From: Nepenthes gracilis
Taxonomy: Eukaryota > Streptophyta > Magnoliopsida > Caryophyllales > Nepenthaceae
Length of the DNA: 64,000 bases
NCBI GenBank assembly: GCA_033239525.1
Contig: BSYO01000022.1
Location: 10,364,923-10,428,922, forward strand
Direction: 5' to 3'
The notes below the pieces were generated by a model. The model saw only the letters and a program-made list of their open reading frames with translations. It was not told the DNA's origin and did no database searches. The position numbers and the translations under genes are program-made. Shown here in pieces: positions 53,501 through 64,000 of the stretch. Position 1 is the first letter of the stretch. Each line of letters starts with the position of its first letter.

Positions 53501-55129
53501 CTTGTATTAAGCTCGAGCAACTTGGTCTGTCCAAAAGAGAACACCAAATAGTGTTCATTTTAGTGACTACACTGAAATGAAGCATCAAATATTAATTAGA
53601 AACTTGCCGAATGTTGTTGCTTTAACCAAAAAAATACAGATACTGATTCATGCATATACATATGAAGAAAATTGATGAATGAAAATGCCACTTAACATGG
53701 AATCTAAACGCTCATATATGGTAACAATGATGATACTATTTGCACTTGAAACTAATAGCATATAGAAACAATGAGATGCGCAAACAAACAAACATGTTCA
53801 ATTCAGTTGGCAAAGGGGATAATGAAAACATATTTAACTACACTTGTAAGCCAAATTTTAATACCAAAATGTTGAAAATTAAGTTCATTTTGGGACTAAG
53901 AAATTGATCCTAGATTAATTCTACGTGTTTACAAACTTGTCAAAAAACAAAAAAAAAAAATGAAAAATCAAACTAATCAATATGCTAAAACATTCAACCA
54001 ACAATCAACAGGCACTTTATGTAGGTCCAAGAAAACAAATTGTAAAATTTCAGCAAAGTGTTGCCTAATAATATAACAATGAATACAAAATGACACAAAA
54101 GCCACACTTGAAGCACCAAAGGATTGTCATGACAGTCGACAATGCAATCAAAAGAATTGACAATTATAAAACCTCAAACTAAATAATACTGGCAATTAAA
54201 AAGAATCGACAATTAGCGTGGACATCCATAAGCAAATAGAATACATGTCATGGTAAGAGGAAAGACAAATGATGGAGAGGGTTGTCTAAAAAATGCACAA
54301 GGCCACAGTATTCTAGATCAGTCAAGATACAATCATGTCATTAAGAGAAAAAATTGACATCTGGAAAGGAAACTTTTCTACCAAATTGTCTTGAGTACAA
54401 AAAATATTCTAGATTGCATGTAAAAATAGAGTCGCCATATTAAAAAGGAATTAACACTGTAATGTGAAGGAGGCAATTGAGATAAAAAAATGGGCAAAAT
54501 CTTTTTGTCATTTAACATTTTCAAGTAAAATATGAATATGGGAGTGTTTAAAAAGAGTGCACCACATGATACTAAAATAAGGAAGTGCAGCACAGGACAC
54601 TAAAATAAGGAACTAGGCATTATTTAATATACACATTTATCTAAAAATAATATGAAAAATTTTAAAAAGTTGCATACTTATATTGCTTACACGATAACGA
54701 ACACTGTCATTCAACCTTTTTTAATTATGAACAGTGTGGTTTTCCTTTTCCAACCTCTCGGAACAACAAGGTTTAATAATTTGACCTTTGGTGTATTCCT
54801 TAATCAAAATTAAGAGTATTTTCTTTTAAATACTTTTAGAGATAAATGTCCTCATTAAAATTAGTTCGCCTCTCTCTTTCCCTTTCTTTTTATAAATCTT
54901 TGTAAAGGATTTTCTTCTTAAAATTAGAGTACAATTTACATTTTCAACAATACAATTTAAAGATCTAAAAATCACACAGTTATTTATATCACACAATTAG
55001 CTTATAATATAGATAAGGTCTTTAAGGGAAAAAAAACATTATCAATAGAGTGAAATGAATTATCACCAACTTTACTGACACTAGTTATCTTTCCTCTATT
55101 TTTGTCTCAACGGTGCAAAAGCCTCCACA
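53500..55129. other. Non-coding, AT-rich
   Basis: 54320-54550 resembles 13331-13560, including (A/T)AGAATATTCT(A/G)GATTGCATGT and ATTTTCAAGTAAA. Otherwise no gene seen. Confidence 0.45.
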
Positions 55130-55215
55130 TTTAATCATTGTTGAAAACTTAGATAAATCACCCGTCATATGACTTGAGCACTGGCTGTCCAAATACAACT
55201 CTTGTTCTCATTTGA
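55130..55215 (-). pseudogene. Copia protease fragment
   Basis: The minus strand reads LYLDSQCSSHMTGDLSKFST, the copia protease active site (family: W-x-L-D-S-G-C-S-x-H-M-T-G-D) with the essential Gly replaced by Gln. No other copia domain is clearly recognisable nearby, so this is a small relic. Confidence 0.6.
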
Positions 55216-57269
55216 CTTGGTTGAGAGATCTCTTTGAAGACCATCCGATCAAGTGATCAAACAAATATTGGTCATGTTACCATGATCAACTGTAATCTCT
55301 GCCCAAAAATCTCTTGCTACCTTCCACAGAGAGGACATGGGTCCAATATTTCATAGCATAAAGGATTAACCAACAAATACATTGGCCTAGCATTGATTTG
55401 GCACAAATCAATTTTGTTTTTGTTGAATAAAGTTTTGGTCTTTTAGAACTTGCTTACGGTCCACAATTTTCATGAGTAAGAATGCCAAGCATCATGCCAA
55501 CAAAAGCTATAGAATCAACTCCCTTCATATATCTGTGCATTTCACTTCTCAAACAAAAAAACTAGTACCACTCAAAGTAAGGAAGGCAGCAGGCAAATTG
55601 CCCTTCAAAATGGAGTATGTATGCATATTGGGTTGCCATAGGATATCTCAAGGTCTTAAGCCTTACATAACAAGAACTGCTCCCTCACCTATAGAAATAT
55701 TCGAGTATGTGTCCTACAGATGGATGGACTATAATAGCAAAAACTTAGAAAAACAAAAAAAGATAATCAATTAATAAACCAAATTAGTTAGTGAATATTA
55801 GCAACGGCAAACAAGTACAACCAATTTTATCTTCTTTACTGTGCAAATAGGTAGGTTAATAATCAATATAAGTATATCAGTAAAATAACCATAATGCAGT
55901 AAATAAGAGAGAAAAAAGTAGAGAAATCAAAACACAGCCTTAAATGTGGTTTATATACTCTTCTCTTACTTAACCAAAAAAATCCCTAAAGCCTTAATAT
56001 TCCACTAATCAATCTTATCTTTTCTTGACAATGAAAGGTGAAGACAAAATCCTTCAAAAACCCATGCATCAAAACACCAACATTAATCCTCCTATAACAA
56101 CCCTAATATATCACACCCCGGTCAAAAACTAGTATAGAAGTAACCAAATACCCAAAAGAGTCTGAAGCTTAGATTTGCAATTCAAGCAAATAATCTTCTT
56201 CGGAGAAAAAATGTTGGAGATAACTAATTTAAGTACAGCGTCCCTTCCGTAGGTTATAAAAAAATTAGCATGTAGATGTCTATATCCAAGTATAATGCTA
56301 AGAAAAAGGAATGAGAATATATATCCAACGATCAAAAAGAGGATTCCATCTTAGAGTTAGCTTAACTCTGAAGAAGAGACAATAACATTTTTGTTGTCAA
56401 AGTACATCACGAGAATAGGAAAGCCACTTGGAATTACCTAATGTAAAAATGTAAGTCACTAAAATTAAATCTTCAAAAGTAATGAGAGTTAAATTTCATA
56501 AATCCTTAAAAAGAAAATATACAATCTAAATTATCCAAGTATGACTCAAATTTGAATTGAATAAGTTTTAGAAATTGAAACTGGGTACAAAAAAGTGAAA
56601 AAGACATACAAAATAGAAAATTTCTTGTACTTGATATTTTCAGGATACTATTGTAAAATATACTCATGCCAGGATTGTTTTGTCTCACAATTGGTATAGA
56701 GAGTTGTTTGGATTCACGAAACAAAACAAATCAAATTATATTACGAACACTCCTTTAACAAAAGTAAAACATATGTTACAATATTACAACTAAATCAATA
56801 AATTCTGTGAAGAAACTCAATAATCTAGATAGGCTATAGATTATATTCTTCTTCATGTTTCAAATGAGTGATCTCCATATTATACTTCCATTTTCAACAA
56901 TCAAAATATGCACATTTTAATATTTTTTGGAAGATTAATAGAGAACTAAGCGTTTGTATTGTACCTGAAATGCATCTTGACTATTCCTATGAATTAGATA
57001 ACATATATAAATTTGATTTCAAAAAGAAATCAATAAAGAGAAGAGAATATATAATTTTAAAATAAGATCATTAAATATATTACAAAAACATTCTAATCCA
57101 AACAAATTCTCAAATCCAGGGAAATAACTCTTACCATATTACAAAAATTTAGAAAATCTATTTTCAAAATTTTAGTCCCAAACATTTGAATTTAAAAGAT
57201 CATAATGATTTTAGAGACAATCAAGGCACAAAACCAAATTTAGAAACAATCAAGCCTTAACCAACCGCA
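55216..57269. other. Non-coding, AT-rich
   Basis: A 100-codon plus-strand frame at 55472-55774 has no motif I recognise and may be copia debris. Nothing else could be supported. Confidence 0.4.
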
Positions 57270-57560
57270 ATTGTCAAATGTAAGAACAACTTATATAGTA
57301 AATAAAGAAGTGTACCGAGTGGTGAAGAACATTCCAGAACAGCAGCAAGCTAGACAGAGAAAATGGGTTGCAAAAATTTCTAATCTAACCACTGTGTGAT
57401 CCCTTCCTGGCTTCCTCCTTTTAAAGACAATGAACAATAGAAGTACAGTCAAAAATCAAACGAACAAAAGAAGGGGTAAGGGGAAATTTTTCAGCAAAGT
57501 AAAGGGATAAGAACAAATTAGGCATGTTTAGGCCTATTTTGATAATTAAAGGATAAGATC
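57270..57560. repeat. Local dispersed repeat, copy 2 of 3
   Basis: See copy 1 at 52118. This copy carries GTAAGAACAACTTATATAGT and GTACCGAGTGGTGAAGAACA. Confidence 0.65.
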
Positions 57561-57739
57561 AAATAAAGCACTAATTGTTTATTCGCAACAATGAAGCCCT
57601 TTACCTAATTTGGTGCATAATACAGGGACTATTTTGCATTTGGTAGTAGACAAGTAAGAATAGGAACTAGAATCAGACTATTTCTGGTTAGAATAAGATA
57701 TTGAAGAATCAATCATGCAGTTGCCACTCATTTTCACAA

Positions 57740-58080
57740 ATTGCAAAAAATCAAGAGTGGTGCGTCTAGTTGGTGAAAAGGCTGAAAAAGAACACATCGA
57801 TTGCTAATGGTAAGAACAACATATATCTAGTAGTCACAAATGTGTGCCGAGTGTTTGTGAACATCCCATAACACAAGCAATCTAGAAAGAGAAAATGAGT
57901 AGCAAAAAATGATCTCAACCAAGCACTATGGAGCCTTTCTCGCGCTTCCTCCTATTAGTGACATTTAACAATGTTACTGTAAAAATTCATCTGAACAAAA
58001 GAAAATGAAAGGGGAAACATTGCAACAAAGTAAAGGGATAAGAACAAATCAGATAATTCAATAGGATAAGAAGAAATCAA
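57740..58080. repeat. Local dispersed repeat, copy 3 of 3
   Basis: See copy 1 at 52118. It has ATCAAGAGTGGTGCGTCTAG, GTAAGAACAACATATATCTA and AAAGGGATAAGAACAAATCA, and lies about 470 bp after copy 2. Confidence 0.65.
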
Positions 58081-58142
58081 GCACATTTATATGAGAAGAT
58101 GAAAAAATATGAGGAGCCGGCTTCGACGCGGAGGTCAGGGGA

Positions 58143-58418
58143 ATGGATCGTCTCTCTTTCTATATGTACCAGTGGATAAGGATCCTTCAATGGATTTGTC
58201 TATTCTTAATAAACATGCAGCCGCTCGGAGTTGGTTTTGTGAAGAATTCTGTTAGTGTTTTTGACACGAAGAAAAAATTGCTCTATTATGATTTGGAGAT
58301 TACCGGTTTCAACCATTCACAATACAGAATGAAGCTGCACACGTTTAATCCTTCCTTAATTTGCAGAACCAGAAATTCAGTTCACTTATATTCTTGTAAG
58401 CATTGCCAACGCCAATAA
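58143..58418 (+). pseudogene. ORF of unknown origin, faintly F-box-associated-like
   Basis: A 91-codon frame starting ATG at 58143. NSVSVFDTKKKLLYYDLEIT then HTFNPSLI recall the C-terminal strand pattern of plant F-box-associated domains (V-x-x-x-D-x-K-x-x-K-L-L-x-Y-D-L-E ... Y-x-x-S-L-V). An overlapping frame reads YVPVDKDPSMDLSILNKHAA, so a frameshift may lie near 58245. No F-box is present. The assignment is weak. Confidence 0.2.
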
Positions 58419-59749
58419 TTAAGAATCTTATACAAAAAAGAAGCTTAAGAAAACTCAAGTTACTTGCAACAAAAATATTGCATCAAAATGAAAGCAGAAA
58501 TAGATGAGAACTCCTATGCATGGTCCTGACTACACCATGGCAGCCATCCGTGTACAACATTACTAGGTCTCCACGTGTAAAACAATAAAATATCCGTGTA
58601 CACTTTTTCCAATACAAGAACCAGAAAGATGGATAAGCAATTCAAACAATGGCAAGCAGCTACTCAGGCACAGCTACAATAATCCATCAAAGGATGATTT
58701 AGCTACTTTTCAAGCCAACAGTGTCAATTCCTTATAAAGGATGATTTTGTTTGAGGATCAAATGTTTGAAAGCAGGCCAATAATATTGAAATAAACAAAA
58801 GGTAAGAATTCTAAATACATGTAATTCAAGAGATCAAAAATTGGACACAAATTCAACCATAAATCATATAACTACACAAATTGCAATCGAAAATAGCAAT
58901 AACTAACCCGAAAGATGCAGCCAGTGCATGAAATCAAGAAACCAGTTTCAGTCAATTGTCATCCCTAGCGTAGGTTAGTTTGATGAGCGGTCATTCTTCA
59001 CAACTTTCTCCCCGACAAAAAACAAAGAAAAAGAAAATTAGATATGGACAGAATAAAGCAGAAAGAGGGAACTGAAGTGAAGTGAAGAAAGGCCCGTCTA
59101 AGGAGGAAAACAGAAGCCAGCTTTGCAACGTTACTCCGACGCAGAGAAAAGAGAAGCAAATTGAAATAAAAGAAAAGGTAAAGAGTGGATTCTGGAATGA
59201 AGTTGCGAATGGTTTACCAAATAAAAGCCAGCTCCATAACGGTACACTCATGCGTGAGAGAGAGAGAGAGAGGAGACTCGGAATTCAAATAGTCAAAGAT
59301 TACGAAATTAAAAAACTGATATGATATTAATGGCATGTATCAACTGAAAATTGAAATAATAACAGATTACGAAATCAACTTACTGATATGATATTAATGG
59401 CCAGAATTCTTCCATTAATTTAACTTTTTTATTTTTTATTTTTATTTTGATATCCACATGTATTTTTATTTTTATTTTTATTTATTATTATTATTTTTTC
59501 ATATACCGTATATATACACGTTCATATGCACACATCAATCTATACCCAAACACACACATATCTACAAAATTTCCACACCTAAATTCCTCGTGAACCCTTC
59601 AGGGAACCAATTCCCCACCGCACAGAACCTCCGTTTTTTACATCACCCAAAATATTTACATCACCCAAAATTTTGGCCAATTTCCCTTAAAATCAAGACA
59701 TGCAAGCAAGGAAAAAACGTTAGCAAGAAGAAATGCAGAATTTATTCAC
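58419..59749. other. Non-coding, with short repeated words
   Basis: 59100-59260 has two imperfect copies of AAGCCAGCTYYRYAACG(T/G)TAC followed by a GAGA run. (TTTTTA)n is seen at 59430-59500. No gene seen. Confidence 0.4.
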
Positions 59750-60010
59750 CTTAATTTCTTGATTTTCTTCCGGCGACGACGGCAACGACGGTGACGGCGA
59801 CGGTTTTTCTTCGCTTCGAATCTTGCACGCCTCCCCTTCCTTCACACCACCGTATTCTTTAATTAATGAAGGGTCGTTTCAGGTTTCGTTGGGTTTCCAT
59901 TTACAGCGTCGATCTCCTCGCTGCTGCAACCCTCGCCGATCCTCCCTCTCTCTCTTCTCCTCTCCTTTCTCTTCTGCCTTCGTTTCTTTCTTTGGTTCGT
60001 TTCTTTCTTC
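59750..60010 (-). other. Candidate first exon / 5' UTR of a minus-strand gene
   Basis: On the minus strand a GA-rich leader (60010-59900) is followed by an open stretch GVKEGEACKIRSEEKPSPSP then SLPSSPEENQEIK, ending at a donor (TTAAG|GTGAAT, 59748-59749). A stop lies upstream in that frame and the nearest ATG is out of frame, so it may be untranslated. It looks like a plant transcription start region, but its gene is not identified. Confidence 0.3.
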
Positions 60011-61100
60011 GTTTTCCATTTCCTTTATTATTATTATTATTATTATTAATATATTCTAAATAATGTTATATATTATTATTATATAAATTTATATATTTAA
60101 TTATTTAATTATCTGTTATTATATTTTAAATTAATAAATCACGATACATTAAAATTTATCTAATTCAATTAAATATATAATGATTTATTTAACTAGTTAG
60201 ACCTTTTTCAAATATATATGACATACTTTTTTATTTTTAGTAAGTAAAATATATATGACATAAATAAAAATTTAAATTATTAGTCAGCAGTGTAAAAATC
60301 ATTATATATTCTAACATAACTTAATAAAAAAATATCATTTAAATCTTAAACAGTATATTAAAAATATATCACTAACAGTAACAATAATAATGACATCAAA
60401 ACCTTCAATATCGAAGTGGGGGCATTAGAATTATTTTTATTATTTTTTCCAATTTTATATAATATTTTTTACAATTATAAATAATTTTAAATTAAATTCT
60501 ATCATATTACATTATATTTTACTATATTTATTTTTTTCTAATTATAATAAACTTATATTTTCTAACACTTTTTTAAAAATTAAATACGTAATTATTTCTT
60601 ATTATATATTAAAAAATAATTATAAAATTAAAAAATTAAAAATTTATAATTATTACAATTTACTAACAAGACTCTAATTATATTAATGATCCAATAAATC
60701 TAAAATTTAAAATTAATTTATACCTATTACGTGTATTAGATTTCAAAATAATAATTATTAACATGCTAAAATTGAGAGTTCAATTAATTTGAGCTAAATT
60801 TATATAAGTTATGGGTTAGATATAAAACTTAATTTCATGTTAGTCAATTAATTAGTTGAGCCTAAGTGAAGTAACATTTAATTTATTTTTAAGCTTTATC
60901 TATTTATTTTATTATCAAAGAGTCAAAAAATAGTAATAACATTAATTTTAGTAATAATAATTCTTGAAAATATTATGGTAGGGTATGTTGTACAGGTTAA
61001 TTTTTATAAGAAAATAATTATTTTAATCAAATGATATTTGAGTTTTTTTTTATTGTATTATGTTCTTTTAGCCTCAACGTATGTTTCTCAAGATAATTAG
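60011..61100. other. Very AT-rich spacer
   Basis: (TTA)n at about 60027-60060 followed by 1 kb of A/T-rich sequence without ORFs or recognisable repeats. Confidence 0.5.
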
Positions 61101-63433
61101 TGTCACGAATTCGGACCAAGTATGTCAATTTAAATAATTAATTATAATTCTTAAAATTTAAAATTTTAAATAATTTTAAATAAATAATACTAAGTTTTAA
61201 AATCTGAGTGTGACAAATCAAAATATACAACTTAATGAAATTAAATTCACACAGGACCTCATTGAACATCCATCCGAACTAAATAAATACGACCTACTCT
61301 ACAATTATCGTAAGGGAGATAACAATTAAACTTAAAATCATAATCATACATAGCATAATAACCGATTTGTTTTTGAAATGTAATCATAGGCCTATACCAG
61401 ATAAATTTCATGATACAATCACATCAATTGTTAAATTAAACCATAATACAATCAAAACTCACCGAATCAGATAAATGTTGACAGATCACGATCGTATTCC
61501 TACAATATATCCAAATCTTCCACTCTAAATGGATAAAATAGGAAAAGTGAGCATAATACTCAATAAGTATTATATTTAATCAAAATGAGCCTAATAAATC
61601 AGATAAATTGATCTAATAGATGAAAATTTAACCAAATAACTGAATAAATTCAAATCACCGATAAAATAAATCCAATAGAAATCAAAGATCCAAAGTTCAG
61701 AATTTAATGGTAGTCTCAAACTCAAAATAAATATTTAAATCCAAAACAAATATCCAAAATTCGAAAACGATTCTCATCATATATATATATATATTAATAT
61801 ATCTACAAACAAAACAAAGATGATCCAAACCAATTTCAAAACCGATATCCAATTCAAGTCCAATTTGAGTCTAAGTCCAAGGCCCGAATCAGCTTGTGAT
61901 TTAGGGTAGAATCGATAGTTGAATGATCCAATAGCATACATAGAAGTCAAAGTAACGTCGCAATAAATAGTCCGAAGGTTCAGATCAAAACATATAATGC
62001 AGAATCATTTGTATGAGACATACCAAGGCCCAACAGATGACAAAATTAGCAAATTTTAAATCGAATTCTAAAATCCAAATTCAAATCAAAGTCCAATACA
62101 AATATTTGTAAAGATACAAATCATATATTAAATATGAGTTTCAATTATTTAAATACCAGTTTGAGGAAGATAATCCCAATAACCTTAGGTAAAGTCAAAT
62201 GCAAATTGCACCAATATGCTTGGCCACCCACGCACTCTGTATCCATGAATAAAGTTGCTCACTATTATTTATCACCCGTAACTTTGGGTGCAATTCTCAA
62301 ACTTGTCAAATATATTAGGACGACCAATATATTATAAAAGTCAAATCAAATCATTCAAATAGAAAAGGTCACTATTTCAAACATTTCCTATTGGTGAAAA
62401 AGGATTTCCAATAACAAATGTCTTACCATCGGAAATTGATCAGAATATCAAATAATCCAAATTCAAATGTAATGATCACGACCAAACACGTGCATATGAT
62501 TGCATGGCCTATGCAAAGTTTCATATTCATTTTCATACAAATATATTAATATAAAAATATACAATATCTAATAAATAATTCAGACTTTCAGAAAAATATT
62601 AAACCCTTCAAAATCATAAAATTTAATCAAGAAACATCCAAATTAGACAATAAACTACACATGTATATCCAAATTAAACAGATAAAATTACATACATGTT
62701 AGCAAAAATTTCAAACAGTATACAAAATATATAAGAAATTAAATCAGACCAATGAGGGAGGGTTTATAGATACATGCCTTGATCTCATACTTCACAAATC
62801 TGAAGAAAGGAGGCTCCGAAGCACCCGAATCGGACATTTCTCTCTCCTTTGCTGTGTCCTTTCTCTCTCCTCACCGTGCGGGCCACTGCAGCTCGCTGCT
62901 ATCGCTTCTCTTCCGCTCCTCCACCATCGCGCCGCCTCATGTGGTTGTCGCCGACACCGACGCCACTATCTTCCTCCCTCTCATCGCGTGACTTCTTACC
63001 GTCGCATGCTGCGTCGGCACCGCCGCGGTCACCCACGGGCCACCGTCTCTTCACCACACCTCGTCAGCCTTCCCAACGTCAAAACTTCGGCCGGCAGTCA
63101 ACCGTCTCTCTCCTTCCTCCTCGTGCAACCCCTCTCTCTCTTCTTCTTTATTCTCCTCCATCATCTCTCCCCCATATCCTTATCTCCTCTGTTTTTTTTT
63201 TTTTTTTTATTTTATTATTATTATTACACACATTTATATTATTTTAAATTTTCTTCTACTTTAAAATTCAAATCGAGATTTGGACGATAATAAAGGAATA
63301 CCTCAGGCGCCAACCCAACTTATCCAAATATCCCCATAAATTTTATAATATTTAATAAATTTTCACCATACCTAAATTATCCAAAATTAAAATTAATATT
63401 AAATTAATCCGAATAAAAATTCGAGATATTACA
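61101..63433 (-). repeat. Del/Tekay-like solo LTR, copy C
   Basis: 2333 bp. On the minus strand it begins TGTAATATCTCGAATTTTTA and ends GAATTCGTGACA. It is flanked by ATTAG (61096-61100) and AATAG (63434-63438), a four-of-five match that is probably the target duplication. No internal domain is attached, so it is a solo LTR formed by LTR-LTR recombination. It is homologous over its length to 19849-22408. The frames in its CT-rich tract (62779-63290) are compositional. Confidence 0.75.
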
Positions 63434-63438
63434 AATAG

Positions 63439-64000
63439 ACCACGGTAAAATTTTATACTATTAGTATTAGCTTTTGAACATTAAAGATTCTGTTTTCTTC
63501 TTCAAATTTGTAACAAAAGATATTTTTCAGAAAATTTTCATTTTTGTTTGAACTTATATTTAATATGGCATTTAAGCACTATTGCTACTACTTGTCTTGT
63601 TTGAAATGCGATACAAATATTATCTGTTTAAGGCTTTGCAAATAGTATTTAAACATGGATATACATTTGAGACAATGTTTGAGTTATCATTCAAATATCA
63701 TTGAATAGACTTTATTGTTTTACGGTTTTAAACATTGTTTTTATGTCTCATTGTCAATATATTTTTATTTATTAACTTAACTGTAATTTTATGAGATTTC
63801 GAAGTCAAAGTTATAATTAAATTAACAATAAATAATATTTCTACATACTTGGATCATGAGTTAACCTTTCCTTGCTGGATTTGTTTTTATTAACATAAAA
63901 ATCTCATAAAGCCTTTTTGCAATGAGTATTTGGATATCAATTATTATTATCGTCACTTATACTTATTTTTTTCTATGTTTATGTATTTATCATTAATATT
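63439..64000. other. AT-rich end of window
   Basis: Nothing recognised. Confidence 0.5.

Noticed and set aside
58991..59324. ORFs on both strands, one Phe-rich and one Lys/Glu-rich
   Set aside because: Sense/antisense pair over an imperfect short repeat and a GAGA run; no recognisable domain.
62779..63290. Plus-strand frames of 70-132 codons
   Set aside because: Same reason: CT-rich part of the solo LTR, with no motif and a low-complexity tail.

Overview
The window looks like an intergenic and intronic stretch of a plant nuclear genome, most likely a eudicot. It is AT-rich and intron-bearing, and most of it is Ty1/copia and Ty3/gypsy LTR retrotransposons in all states of decay, with MITE and CACTA-type debris and long AT-rich spacers. 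No bacterial operon, rRNA, complete tRNA, CRISPR array or plasmid or phage feature is visible. Almost every long open frame is either a retrotransposon fragment or low-complexity noise.

Layout. 1-4007: 5' half of a minus-strand copia element (LTR 3497-4007, tRNA-iMet-type primer site, gag, zinc knuckle, protease, integrase, start of RT) running off the left edge. 4930-5520: a faint decayed ORF. 5926-11900: a minus-strand Del/Tekay-like LTR that appears split, with gypsy gag and RT relics between its halves; between that gag and RT lies a clear terminal exon of a terpene synthase on the opposite strand. 11900-13330: minus-strand gypsy integrase and RNase H relic with an in-frame 108-bp tandem duplication. 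13330-19848: non-coding, repeat-rich. 19849-22408: second Del/Tekay-like LTR. 22562-24041: another LTR-like segment. 24163-24398: 118-bp tandem duplication. 24733-32990: a rearranged minus-strand Tat-lineage gypsy element with two protease-RT blocks and an antisense ORF. 34394-34770: two exons of an unidentified minus-strand host gene. 35002-45118: a Tat-lineage element with both LTRs, a perfect 5-bp target duplication (ATATT), primer site, polypurine tract and antisense ORF, but with a large RT deletion; it sits inside a MITE. 46638-51570: candidate exons on the minus strand, with a plus-strand ankyrin-repeat gene remnant (PIA1/PIA2-like) at 47599-48349. 52.1-58.1 kb: three copies of a local repeat. 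61101-63433: a probable solo LTR of the Del/Tekay-like family.

Functionally little is likely to be active. Both Tat elements carry coding lesions, the ankyrin gene has an apparent frameshift, and the terpene synthase is a single exon. The best evidence for living host sequence is the pair of minus-strand exons at 34.4-34.8 kb, which join in frame through consensus splice sites. If upstream exons lie beyond 45.4 kb, the 10-kb Tat element sits in one of that gene's introns.

All family assignments come from reading motifs by eye; no database search was possible.
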